This document shows, in pieces, positions 1 through 6,553 of a stretch of DNA of 15,097 nt (its first letter is position 1; each line of letters begins with the position of its first letter). A program made the position numbers and the translations under genes. The DNA lies in NCBI GenBank assembly GCA_023398855.1, contig JAEWRS010000233.1, positions 1-15,097 of the forward strand, in the 5' to 3' direction. Below the pieces are notes generated by a model, which saw nothing but the letters and a program-made list of their open reading frames with translations, was not told where the DNA came from and ran no database searches. Source of the stretch: Bacillota bacterium (GTDB lineage Bacteria; Bacillota; Clostridia; Lachnospirales; Lachnospiraceae).

Positions 1-28
1 AAATTCCGCTAGCTGTCAGGGAGAGTTC

Positions 29-1120
29 ATGAAAAAACAGAAAAAAATAACTAAAAAGGACTTGGTGCGGAATATCATTGTCACTTTCGTCTGTCTTTTA
101 TTTGCCACCGTCCTCTCCTACATGATGCATTTGCTGGGAGGGTATACTAACAATGTAGGAATTATTTATATGATGGCAGTCGTGCTGATCTCCCGCTATT
201 CCAGCGGCTATATACCCGGAGTCATTGCCTCCTTTATCAGTGTGATTTGTGTGAATTTTGTGTTTACTTACCCATATATGGCGTTTAACTTTATAATGGA
301 AGGGTATCCCATTACTTTCATTGCACTTTTGATCATATCAACCATTACAAGTGCCACAACCACTCATTTAAAGGAACAAAGCCGTATTTTAAACGAGCGG
401 GAAAAGATGTTAATGGAGGCAGAAAAGGAAGCGTTAAGAGCAAACCTCTTACGTGCGATCTCCCATGACCTTCGGACGCCTCTCACAGGAATTATCGGCG
501 CCAGCAGCACATACCTGGATAACTCCGGCAACATGCCGGAGCCAGAAAAGACCAATCTGGTTTCCAATATCCGCGAAGATGCTAACTGGCTCTTAAATAT
601 GGTGGAAAACTTGCTCAGCGTTACCAGAATAAGCGATGCAGGAGCTCATGTTTCTAAGCGCCTGGAACCTTTGGAAGAGGTCGTTTCCGAAGCGATCGAA
701 CGGTTTCACAAAAGACAGCCCAAATCCATTGTCCATGCAACCGTACCAGATGAATTCATCATGATTCCCATGGATGCCACCTTGATCGAGCAAGTCATCA
801 TAAACCTTCTAGAAAATGCTGTATATCATTCCAATTCAAAGGAACCCATCAGCTTGTCTATTTTTGTGGAGGATAGTTTTGCCTTGTTTCAGATACGGGA
901 CCAGGGCATAGGAATTTCTCCGGAACGGCTGAATACCTTATTCGACGGTTATACCTCTTCACCCAACAGCAGCTATGATTCCCACAAAGGAATGGGGATC
1001 GGGCTCTCTATCTGCAAAGCCATTATCACTGCCCACGGCGGAAAAATCACAGCAGCCAATGAAGATCATGGCGCGGTTTTTACATTTACACTACCATTAG
1101 GGGAGAATGCTTATGAGTAA
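29..1120 (+). CDS. kdpD: KdpD-like sensor histidine kinase, C-terminal half only (DUF4118 type)
   Basis: Membrane histidine kinase of 363 residues, matching the C-terminal half of KdpD, the K+/turgor sensor. Residues 12-112 form the four-helix DUF4118 membrane domain. A short charged linker follows, then the HisKA H-box around 143-152 with His146 (ISHDLRTPL). The ATPase domain has the N-box (NLLENA, Asn263), the G1 box DQGIGIS (291-297) and the G2 box GMGIGLS (321-327). Full KdpD is near 900 residues; the N-terminal KdpD/Usp region and the GAF-like region between membrane domain and H-box are absent. An AGGGAG site at 18-23 supports this ATG, although the frame stays open to the window edge. 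The stop overlaps the next gene by 8 bases, so the pair is translationally coupled. The kinase role is firm; the K+ role is inferred from the family. Confidence 0.87.
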   Translation: MKKQKKITKKDLVRNIIVTFVCLLFATVLSYMMHLLGGYTNNVGIIYMMAVVLISRYSSGYIPGVIASFISVICVNFVFTYPYMAFNFIMEGYPITFIALLIISTITSATTTHLKEQSRILNEREKMLMEAEKEALRANLLRAISHDLRTPLTGIIGASSTYLDNSGNMPEPEKTNLVSNIREDANWLLNMVENLLSVTRISDAGAHVSKRLEPLEEVVSEAIERFHKRQPKSIVHATVPDEFIMIPMDATLIEQVIINLLENAVYHSNSKEPISLSIFVEDSFALFQIRDQGIGISPERLNTLFDGYTSSPNSSYDSHKGMGIGLSICKAIITAHGGKITAANEDHGAVFTFTLPLGENAYE

Positions 1121-1823
1121 GTTTACAATCGTCATGATTGAGGACGAAAAAAATATCTGTAATTTTATAGAAAGCGCTTTAGAAAGACATGATTATAAAG
1201 TAAATACAGCCTATAACGGGAGAGATGGGCTGGCACTGATCAATTCCCTCTGCCCGGATGTAATCCTTTTGGACTTAGGGCTTCCCGATCTGGACGGAAT
1301 TGATATTATTAAAAGCGTCCGAAGCTGGACTTCCATTCCCATAATCGTGATATCAGCCAGGACCCAGGAGCACGAAAAAGTGGCCGCACTTGATTTCGGC
1401 GCTGACGATTATGTCACCAAGCCATTTGGAACCAGCGAGCTGTTAGCCCGGATCCGCACTGCCCTTAGACATGGAAGACCTACCGTCAGCACAGTGGATG
1501 GGGCTGTCATACCAACCCCTTACAGCAGTGAAGGCCTGGTCATTGACTTTGCCAAACGCCTGGTCTCACTTGACGGCCGTAAGATTCATTTGACTCAGAT
1601 CGAATACAAATTGGTCTCACTTCTTGCGGAAAATTCCGGTAAGGTCCTGACTTATGATTACATCATAAGCCACATATGGGGACCTTATGCTGATAGCAAT
1701 AACCAGATACTCCGGGTCAACATGGCTCACATCCGCAGAAAAATAGAAAGCAATCCTGCGGAGCCAAAATATATCTTTACGGAAATCGGAGTCGGATACC
1801 GGATGAAGGAAAGCGAGATTTAG
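1113..1823 (+). CDS. kdpE: KdpE-like response regulator (OmpR/PhoB family)
   Basis: DNA-binding response regulator, partner of the preceding kinase. In the 236-residue form, the receiver domain (1-118) shows the acidic pair Glu10/Asp11, phosphoacceptor Asp54 (ILLDLGLPD), Ser81 and Lys103 (TKPFG). Residues about 135-233 are a winged-helix Trans_reg_C domain (HLTQIEYKLVSLL ... HIRRKIE ... GVGYRM). An ATG six bases earlier at 1107 is possible, but it sits one base after GGGAG (1101-1105). The ATG at 1113 has a normal 7-base spacing and is preferred. The product should activate kdpFABC-type K+ transport genes, which are not in this window and would lie to the left or elsewhere. The stop codon overlaps the stop of the convergent exonuclease gene. 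Confidence 0.9.
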   Translation: MSKFTIVMIEDEKNICNFIESALERHDYKVNTAYNGRDGLALINSLCPDVILLDLGLPDLDGIDIIKSVRSWTSIPIIVISARTQEHEKVAALDFGADDYVTKPFGTSELLARIRTALRHGRPTVSTVDGAVIPTPYSSEGLVIDFAKRLVSLDGRKIHLTQIEYKLVSLLAENSGKVLTYDYIISHIWGPYADSNNQILRVNMAHIRRKIESNPAEPKYIFTEIGVGYRMKESEI

Positions 1824-2812
1824 GAAAGGGGGCCAGCCCCCTTTTTTTTATTCTGCTTTCGGTTTTTGGTCTTTTCCACTCTCTTTTTTCTGGTTTCTTC
1901 CTTTTTCTCGTAAATCTCCCGGATGTCTTCCTCTCCCACAAGCCTCATTGTCTTTACCACATATACGCGGCCATCATCGGTGCGCCTCATGCGGATCTTA
2001 CCCTTAACATTTCCGTGCTCCGGGCATATTCCAAGAGCAGTATAGAATTTCTGGTTTACGGAAAACCATCTGATTTTCTTTCTCAGCATACGGTTGCATT
2101 TGCAGCAAATGATATCGGTGACGGTTTTGTCTTCAATGGCCTCCTGCTTTGACCCGAATGGCCTTGAGATGTATTTGGAGTACCTGGGAAACAGCAGATA
2201 TACTTCCTCCTCCTTACATTCCGGTAAGCGGTAATAATCCGTTGACCGGTACTCACGGACTTTATCAAAGTCCATCTTCTGCATCACGCGTCCCGTGTAA
2301 TGGGCATCGTCAAGAGCGCGGTGAAAAGGTCTCTCTTCCATGATGCGCATCTCTAAAACCGCAATATCAAGAGACTGCCGGTCTTTGCCATCTCCGTAAA
2401 GGAGACTGTAAAGCTTCTGTACATCATAGTAGAGAAAGGGCTTTGGAAAAGGGTTTGAAATTTCATAAAAAGCCATATTCCTCTGCAGTTCTGTTAAGTC
2501 CATAGAACCCCAGGTGCAAAATACGGCATCCTCTCCGCACCAATCCAGAAAATCCTTTACCGCTTCTTCAAAGTCCCTGCCTTCTTCTAACAGGATCTTT
2601 TCATCCATGTGGGTAACCTCTAATATCTTTTCATGAAGTTCCGGATAAATCCTTGGCCTTATTAGACTCTTAAACTCGCCCACTTCCGTCAATTCTTCAT
2701 CCAGCTTCACAGCCCCTATTTCTATGATTTCAAAGGGAAGGTGTTCTACTGTTTCTTCCTTCCCTCCCACACTCTGGTTCCATTCCAGATCCAGTACAAC
2801 ATAATTCTTCAT
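1820..2812 (-). CDS. DEDDh 3'-5' exonuclease with C-terminal zinc-ribbon-like region
   Basis: Predicted 3'-5' exonuclease of the RNase T/ERI-1-like DEDDh superfamily, 330 residues. The exonuclease fold (about 1-180) shows Asp8 and Glu10 (LDLEWN), Asp105 (SMDLTEL), and His164 with Asp169 (HRALDDAH), the full set of metal and catalytic residues. The C-terminal part has CCKC (236-239) and CPEH (263-266), spaced like a small zinc-binding module, then a Lys/Arg-rich tail (301-325) that could bind nucleic acid. The start has an AGGA site 7 bases upstream, overlapping the end of the DUF3006 gene, so it is the last gene of a three-gene unit. The last residues (GAGPL) are encoded by the kdpE terminator hairpin. 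The nuclease class is confident; substrate (RNA or DNA) and pathway are unknown. Confidence 0.85.
   Translation of the reverse strand: MKNYVVLDLEWNQSVGGKEETVEHLPFEIIEIGAVKLDEELTEVGEFKSLIRPRIYPELHEKILEVTHMDEKILLEEGRDFEEAVKDFLDWCGEDAVFCTWGSMDLTELQRNMAFYEISNPFPKPFLYYDVQKLYSLLYGDGKDRQSLDIAVLEMRIMEERPFHRALDDAHYTGRVMQKMDFDKVREYRSTDYYRLPECKEEEVYLLFPRYSKYISRPFGSKQEAIEDKTVTDIICCKCNRMLRKKIRWFSVNQKFYTALGICPEHGNVKGKIRMRRTDDGRVYVVKTMRLVGEEDIREIYEKKEETRKKRVEKTKNRKQNKKKGAGPLS
1825..1849 (+). terminator. Intrinsic terminator of the kdpDE pair
   Basis: An AAAGGGGG arm (1825-1832), a four-base loop and a CCCCCTTT arm (1837-1844) lead into eight consecutive T (1842-1849). The hairpin starts one base after the kdpE stop and lies wholly inside the coding 3' end of the convergent exonuclease gene. 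On the minus strand only three T follow the stem, so it mainly works for the plus strand. Confidence 0.88.
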
Positions 2813-2823
2813 ATTTTAATCCT

Positions 2824-3036
2824 TTATTCTGTCAGACCTCTCAGCTTGTCACGAATTTTCTGCCTGCGCCTTTTTGTCTCTTCCTCTTCCAAAGTCCAGG
2901 TCCCGTCTTTCTCAGTGAGAATGTCACCTTCCTTTATTCCTTCCGGCAGCGCAGAAGTCCTGACCTTTACCATGTCACCGTTTTCATCCTCGCAGATGAT
3001 GATGTTTTCTCCTATCCTGTCTATGGTAACCTTCAT
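2824..3036 (-). CDS. DUF3006 family small protein
   Basis: Small acidic protein of 70 residues starting MKVTIDRIGE, with the pattern typical of DUF3006: a short beta barrel (VTIDRIGENIIICEDE, then a segment ending ALPEGIKEGDIL) and a charged C-terminal helix (EEEETKRRRQKIRDKL). The frame is open further upstream to 3093, but the ATG at 3036 is preferred because a strong GGAGGGGGAAGG site precedes it. That start also leaves a 28-base gap to the MBL gene instead of a long overlap. DUF3006 genes commonly sit next to extracellular ComEC-like metallo-beta-lactamase proteins, as here. Function is unknown; an accessory role for the neighbouring MBL protein is inferred from context only. Confidence 0.82.
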   Translation of the reverse strand: MKVTIDRIGENIIICEDENGDMVKVRTSALPEGIKEGDILTEKDGTWTLEEEETKRRRQKIRDKLRGLTE

Positions 3037-3064
3037 AACCTTCCCCCTCCCTTTCTTTGCCAGA

Positions 3065-4150
3065 CTAAGGGTTGCAGCTTTGGCACGGTTCATACCCCAA
3101 CCGGATCAGTTCCTCTCTGGTCCCCTGATAGGACTTCCGGTTCTCTTTTTTCATGGAAGCAGCCGACTTACAGTCGGGCCTGTGAAATTTTTTTGTGTTG
3201 GTATTTATTACATAATCAGAAAGGTCTGCTGCGTCACGCTCTCTGTCCTTGCCTGACGCTTCACCAATTGCAGGAAAATAAACCTTTGATCCGTCGCTCA
3301 CTGCCACAATGGTTCCTAGCTGATCCGTGCGCAAAACCTTGATGTTCCGCTTCTTCAGCATATCCAGGATCTCTTTGTGCGGGTGCCCATAATCATTATT
3401 TTTACCACAGGAAATCACCGCATACTCCGGATCTGCCATATTCATGAAGTCCGGAAATGACGAAGTGGAGCTTCCATGATGAGAAAGCTTCAGCACATCA
3501 GCTTTTAAAGGGAAACCGCTTGCTTCCATATCTTCCTCTGCAGCTTTTTCCGCATCTCCGCATAAAACAAAGCTATTCTCTCCATAAACCAGCCGCAAAC
3601 CTATGGACCAGTTATTTAAATTATCTCCATAGTCTCTCATGGGAGCAATAATCTGAAAAGAAGCATCTCCAAGAGAATAGGTGTCTCCTGGCTTTGGAAC
3701 GGTAATTTTTAAATCTTTATCTGCGATGGCATCTAACAATCGCTCATAAACTTTTGTAGTGTGTTCTTTTTCCGGCAAAAAAACCTTCTGAACACCAAAT
3801 TTACGGATAACAGCCTCCAGACCGCCAATGTGGTCTGAATGCGGATGAGTTCCGATCACATAATCCAGTGTCTTCACTCCCTGTTTCTCCAGATAGGAAA
3901 CAACCGTCTCTGACTGGTCCCGCTCTCCTGCATCTATGAGCATAAAATGCCCGTTTTTTTCAATTAAAGTACTGTCACCCTGGCCTACGTCAATAAAATG
4001 TACCTTTAAATCTGTGCTCACTTCATTTCCCCGAAGAGCAGAAGAAGGTTCTGTGGCTGGCAGACTGCAGCCTGCCAGGAGAAGAATGAAAAGGACAACT
4101 ATTGCTGCCAGTATCTGTTTATATAGCTTTCCCGTCTTTTTTTCTGTCAT
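3065..4150 (-). CDS. ComEC/Rec2-like MBL-fold hydrolase, surface lipoprotein with C-terminal Ada-like zinc motif
   Basis: Surface-anchored metallo-beta-lactamase-fold protein, 361 residues. A hydrophobic segment (12-26) ends in the lipobox LLAGC with acceptor Cys28. The MBL domain begins KVHFIDVGQGDS and carries HPHSDHIGG (His102, His104, Asp106, His107), GDA (Asp199), SHHGS (224-228) and GHPH (255-258), the metal-ligand pattern of the ComEC/Rec2 nuclease-like branch. After a linker (295-310), residues 312-361 hold an Ada-like metal-binding motif with His323, Cys327, Cys356 and Cys359 (HRPDC ... PCQSC), also found on secreted nucleases. The start has GGAGG 9 bases upstream and a promoter at 4173-4201. 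It is first in a unit with the DUF3006 and exonuclease genes. Likely an extracellular nuclease or phosphodiesterase; activity is unproven. Confidence 0.87.
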   Translation of the reverse strand: MTEKKTGKLYKQILAAIVVLFILLLAGCSLPATEPSSALRGNEVSTDLKVHFIDVGQGDSTLIEKNGHFMLIDAGERDQSETVVSYLEKQGVKTLDYVIGTHPHSDHIGGLEAVIRKFGVQKVFLPEKEHTTKVYERLLDAIADKDLKITVPKPGDTYSLGDASFQIIAPMRDYGDNLNNWSIGLRLVYGENSFVLCGDAEKAAEEDMEASGFPLKADVLKLSHHGSSTSSFPDFMNMADPEYAVISCGKNNDYGHPHKEILDMLKKRNIKVLRTDQLGTIVAVSDGSKVYFPAIGEASGKDRERDAADLSDYVINTNTKKFHRPDCKSAASMKKENRKSYQGTREELIRLGYEPCQSCNP

Positions 4151-4172
4151 TCTTATTTGCCTCCACTCTGTT

Positions 4173-4201
4173 ATTATATGATAGAATCCTTAATCCTACA
4201 A
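4173..4201 (-). promoter_or_regulatory. Promoter of the MBL - DUF3006 - exonuclease unit
   Basis: Read on the minus strand, TTGTAG (4201-4196), a 17-base spacer and a perfect TATAAT (4178-4173) form a sigma-A-type promoter. It ends 22 bases before the MBL start codon. The -10 is ideal and the -35 matches three of six positions. Confidence 0.6.
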
Positions 4202-4231
4202 GTTTTTTTGAAGCAGTGTCTCCGGTCAATC

Positions 4232-4260
4232 AAAAAGGCGGACTGTAAAAGCAGTCCGCC
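4232..4260 (-). terminator. Intrinsic terminator of the cell-wall-binding protein gene
   Basis: A perfect 9-bp stem (GGCGGACTG at 4237-4245 pairing with 4252-4260) has a six-base loop. On the minus strand it is followed by five T (4236-4232). It lies 15 bases past the stop of the gene at 4276-5229 and separates that gene from the promoter of the next minus-strand unit. Confidence 0.87.
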
Positions 4261-4275
4261 CATCCATCTGTATCC

Positions 4276-5229
4276 TTAAGGAAGCTTCGCTCCGTCGGCT
4301 CCGACCATGAATCCGTCAGGGGTTGTGGTATTTAAAAGCATCTGTCCTCCGGAAAGATCACAGTAATACTGCTTTCCGTTCCAATTAACCCAACCAGTAG
4401 CCATATAGCCCATTGTATTAAAGAAATACCACTGTCCATTGATGCTCTGCCAGTTGTCCGTGGTATAGCTTCCATCCTTATTGGCATACCACCAGCCGGT
4501 TTCATCCTGCTTCCAGCCGCCTTTGTTTGCTACAGAGGCACGGTTTTGTTCTGCTGCCGCTGCATCCACCACGATGACCCCGGACTCAATCCAATCACCT
4601 TTTATTTCTGGGTTGTGCTTACTCACCGGCCGCACCTTAAAGGTGTAGTTACCCAGCTTTCCCATTGACTCCGCAAGGTCCAGACTTGCTTCCGCGCTGG
4701 TCTTGACTCCCCCTGTGTGCTTGCCGTCCCGGTACAGCTTTACTTCGTAAATTCCGGCTCCAGCTGCCGGGCTCCATTCTGCCATGGTTTTAGAACCCCA
4801 CTGTGCACTTGTTATGGCATGGGTCACTTCCCCCACCTTTGTAAGGTCAATGGTCAATGTCAATGTCTGGCTGAAATCTGCTCTTGCCTGCTTTATGTAG
4901 GTTCCTCCATTAATGGTGAATCCTGATTCAGGTACAGAAAAATAATATCCTTCCTGTGCATACAGCTTTACTTCTACTCTTGGCACATCCTGCTCATCCC
5001 ATTGAAAGCCGTTGTTTGTAAATTCATAATCTCCCACATCAATCTTGCCGTTTTTTACCGTGAACTCAGCCTTCTGGTCAAAAACTGAACTTCCAGGTAC
5101 CACATCCGCTGACACAGTCAAGTTCACCGAAGTGATTTTCTTTCTGGCGGCTGCCATTGAAGTCATACTGTTAAGTCCTGCTGCCAACGTAACCGCAAGA
5201 AGCAGTGATACTATTCTTTTACCATTCAT
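4276..5229 (-). CDS. Secreted protein with choline-binding-type cell-wall repeats
   Basis: Exported surface protein, 317 residues. A signal peptide covers about 1-28 (basic start, hydrophobic core, AAA before the mature region). Residues 31-135 look like an all-beta domain of no family I recognise. Residues about 138-222 resemble a fibronectin type III-like fold (AEWSPAAGAGIYEVKLYRDG ... YTFKVRPVS). From 238 on come aromatic/glycine repeats of the cell-wall-binding type (GWWYANKDGSY, GQWYFFNTMGYMATGW, KQYYCDLSGGQM). These normally attach proteins non-covalently to wall teichoic acid or polysaccharide; no sortase signal or catalytic domain is visible. A GGGGA site precedes the ATG. The gene stands alone with its own promoter and terminator. 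Export and wall binding are well supported; the biological role is not known. Confidence 0.85.
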   Translation of the reverse strand: MNGKRIVSLLLAVTLAAGLNSMTSMAAARKKITSVNLTVSADVVPGSSVFDQKAEFTVKNGKIDVGDYEFTNNGFQWDEQDVPRVEVKLYAQEGYYFSVPESGFTINGGTYIKQARADFSQTLTLTIDLTKVGEVTHAITSAQWGSKTMAEWSPAAGAGIYEVKLYRDGKHTGGVKTSAEASLDLAESMGKLGNYTFKVRPVSKHNPEIKGDWIESGVIVVDAAAAEQNRASVANKGGWKQDETGWWYANKDGSYTTDNWQSINGQWYFFNTMGYMATGWVNWNGKQYYCDLSGGQMLLNTTTPDGFMVGADGAKLP

Positions 5230-5282
5230 AAACGATTCCCCGTCTTTCTTCCTTAAATTTCTAATTCCTGTTCAATAGGATT

Positions 5283-5311
5283 ATTATACCCTATTACCAG
5301 ACATTTGTGAA
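5283..5311 (-). promoter_or_regulatory. Promoter of the cell-wall-binding protein gene
   Basis: On the minus strand, TTCACA (5311-5306), exactly 17 bases, then TATAAT (5288-5283) match the sigma-A consensus at 11 of 12 positions. This leaves a leader of about 45-50 bases before the ATG at 5229. Confidence 0.75.
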
Positions 5312-5341
5312 TACCATTCCTCTTTCAGAAGCTGATCCGGA

Positions 5342-5356
5342 GGTTTACGTTTGCAA
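5342..5356 (-). promoter_or_regulatory. Possible catabolite-response (cre-like) element
   Basis: On the minus strand the 15 bases TTGCAAACGTAAACC fit the CcpA cre pattern WTGNAARCGNWWWCA except at the last base. The site lies about 30 bases upstream of the -35 box of the cell-wall-binding protein gene and about 330 bases before ugpA. It could serve either gene, or be chance; CcpA sites in clostridia vary. Confidence 0.3.
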
Positions 5357-5521
5357 AGGGCTGCTGTTGCTATTCGATTAGTGCAAGCTGGTGGCCGGGG
5401 TCTTTTATTGTTTATTAAGCATAGTTTTATTTGCATTTCAGTTATATTTTTATATAAGTTAAATTATTTCTTTTTGTGTTTGTTAATAAAATATCAAAAA
5501 TTAACCAAATTTATAACGCTT

Positions 5522-5544
5522 TAACGCAAATATATATTGCATTA
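5522..5544. promoter_or_regulatory. Operator-like dyad in the ugp leader/promoter region
   Basis: TAACGCAA and TTGCATTA are 8-base arms around a 7-base AT spacer, with seven of eight positions complementary. The dyad sits in the most AT-rich part of the gap between the divergent genes. It overlaps weak promoter-like boxes for the ugp genes: TTTAAC at 5520 with TATAAC at 5543, and a TATGAT at 5555. A repressor or activator site is plausible, but the regulator is not in the window. Confidence 0.35.
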
Positions 5545-5588
5545 TAACCATTAGTATGATAGACTTACGTCAATGAAACATTTGCTAG

Positions 5589-5662
5589 AGAAAAAGAGAG
5601 AGCAGACGTTACATTTCCGCCATTATCTCTAAGGCGAAATGTAATACTGGCTCTCTTTTTCT
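5589..5662 (+). promoter_or_regulatory. Large leader hairpin followed by a T-tract, possible transcription attenuator of the ugp genes
   Basis: A near-continuous inverted repeat. The outer arms 5589-5600 and 5651-5662 are perfectly complementary over 12 bases, a short CAG/CTG helix lies in the middle, and a 12-bp inner stem (5609-5621 with one bulged C, against 5633-5644) closes an 11-base loop. The right arm runs into TTTTTCTTTTT (5656-5666), and the ugpA ribosome binding site AGGAGG follows at 5673. No gene on the plus strand lies between here and 5230, so it is not the terminator of an upstream gene. A leader attenuator or a protein-bound 5' structure fits best. The structure is seen directly; the control role is inferred. 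Confidence 0.55.
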
Positions 5663-5689
5663 TTTTAGGAAAAGGAGGATAAATTTTTC

Positions 5690-6553
5690 ATGAAAAAAAA
5701 GCGTTTTTTCCGGGTGATTGAGCCATACCTGTATCTGTTTCCCGCCATGTTTTTCTTTGCGGCATTCCTGTTTTGGCCGTTCTTTAAAACCATTTGGCTC
5801 AGTTTTGCCATGACCACACCCCTTGGAGCAGTTTCCTCCTTTGTGGGCCTTGGAAACTATTTTACCATCTTCACTTCCCAGGCCTTCCAAAACAGCCTTT
5901 TGGTTTCCTTTCAATATGCAGTTATGACTGTGGCCTGTTCCATTGTCATTGGTTTTCTCCTGGCAATCATAAGCAATGAGGATATTAAAGGAAAAAATCT
6001 GTTCCGTACCATTTATGCCCTTCCCATGGCAATATCCGCTGCGGCTGCATCCGTGGTATTTATGTTTATTTTCCACAGCAGTCTTGGTATTATAAACAAG
6101 ATATTGGGCACTCACATCGGCTGGCTCACGGATCCTAAATATGCCCTGGGAGCTGTCACCCTTGTGACTGTATGGATGAACATCGGATTAAACTTCATAT
6201 TCCTGACCGCTGCCCTGCAAAGTGTTCCCTTAGACTTATACGAATGCGCAGCAATTGAAGGAGCCGGATTTTACGCCAAGCACAAACACATTACCATCCC
6301 ATGCATATCGCCTACCCTGTTTTTCCTTTTGATCATTAATGTCATCAATGCCCTTCAGGCTTATGCCCAGGTTAAGATGATGACACAGGGTGGACCTTCT
6401 GGAAGTACCAACGTCATTGTTTATCAGATCTATCAGGAAGCCTTTATAAACAGCAGATTCGGTATGGCCTGTGCAGAATCCATCGTTTTGTTTGTAATTT
6501 TGATGGTTCTTACTACACTTCAATTTAAACTGGAAAAGAAGGTGACCTACTGA
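5690..6553 (+). CDS. ugpA: ABC importer permease, UgpA-like (CUT1 family)
   Basis: Inner membrane subunit of a carbohydrate-uptake type 1 ABC importer, 287 residues with six predicted membrane helices. The EAA loop that docks the ATPase is at about 185-204 (ECAAIEGAGFYAKHKHITIP). By recall it resembles E. coli UgpA, notably AALQSVPLDLYECAAIEGAG and the C-terminal stretch with TQGGPSGST, VYQIYQE and LTTLQFKLEKKV, so a glycerol-3-phosphate-class substrate is favoured over simple sugars. GGAGG (5674-5678) lies 11 bases before the ATG. The stop overlaps the ATG of ugpE by one base (TGATG), so the two are coupled. No cognate ATPase is encoded here; a shared MsmX/UgpC-type ATPase elsewhere is expected. 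The permease call is firm; substrate class is moderate. Confidence 0.88.
   Translation: MKKKRFFRVIEPYLYLFPAMFFFAAFLFWPFFKTIWLSFAMTTPLGAVSSFVGLGNYFTIFTSQAFQNSLLVSFQYAVMTVACSIVIGFLLAIISNEDIKGKNLFRTIYALPMAISAAAASVVFMFIFHSSLGIINKILGTHIGWLTDPKYALGAVTLVTVWMNIGLNFIFLTAALQSVPLDLYECAAIEGAGFYAKHKHITIPCISPTLFFLLIINVINALQAYAQVKMMTQGGPSGSTNVIVYQIYQEAFINSRFGMACAESIVLFVILMVLTTLQFKLEKKVTY

Noticed and set aside
1107..1112. Earlier ATG for kdpE adding two residues
   Set aside because: Only one base separates it from the GGGAG site; the ATG at 1113 has normal spacing and gives the usual MSKFTIVMIEDE start.
3037..3093. Longer N-terminus for the DUF3006 protein
   Set aside because: The added residues do not fit the family, would overlap the MBL coding end, and bypass a strong ribosome site placed for the ATG at 3036.
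2741..3256. Plus-strand open frame of 171 codons opposite the exonuclease start, the DUF3006 gene and the MBL end
   Set aside because: Low-complexity hydrophobic/Ser-rich translation across three real genes; no promoter or ribosome site.
5230..5689. A riboswitch, T-box or small gene in the long divergent gap
   Set aside because: No T-box or riboswitch core motif and no open frame with a ribosome site; the gap is explained by a minus promoter, a cre-like site, a dyad and the leader hairpin.
5609..6115. Minus-strand open frame of 168 codons over the ugpA start
   Set aside because: It is the complement of a clear membrane permease and crosses the leader hairpin; the translation is Lys/Gly/His-rich with no domain.
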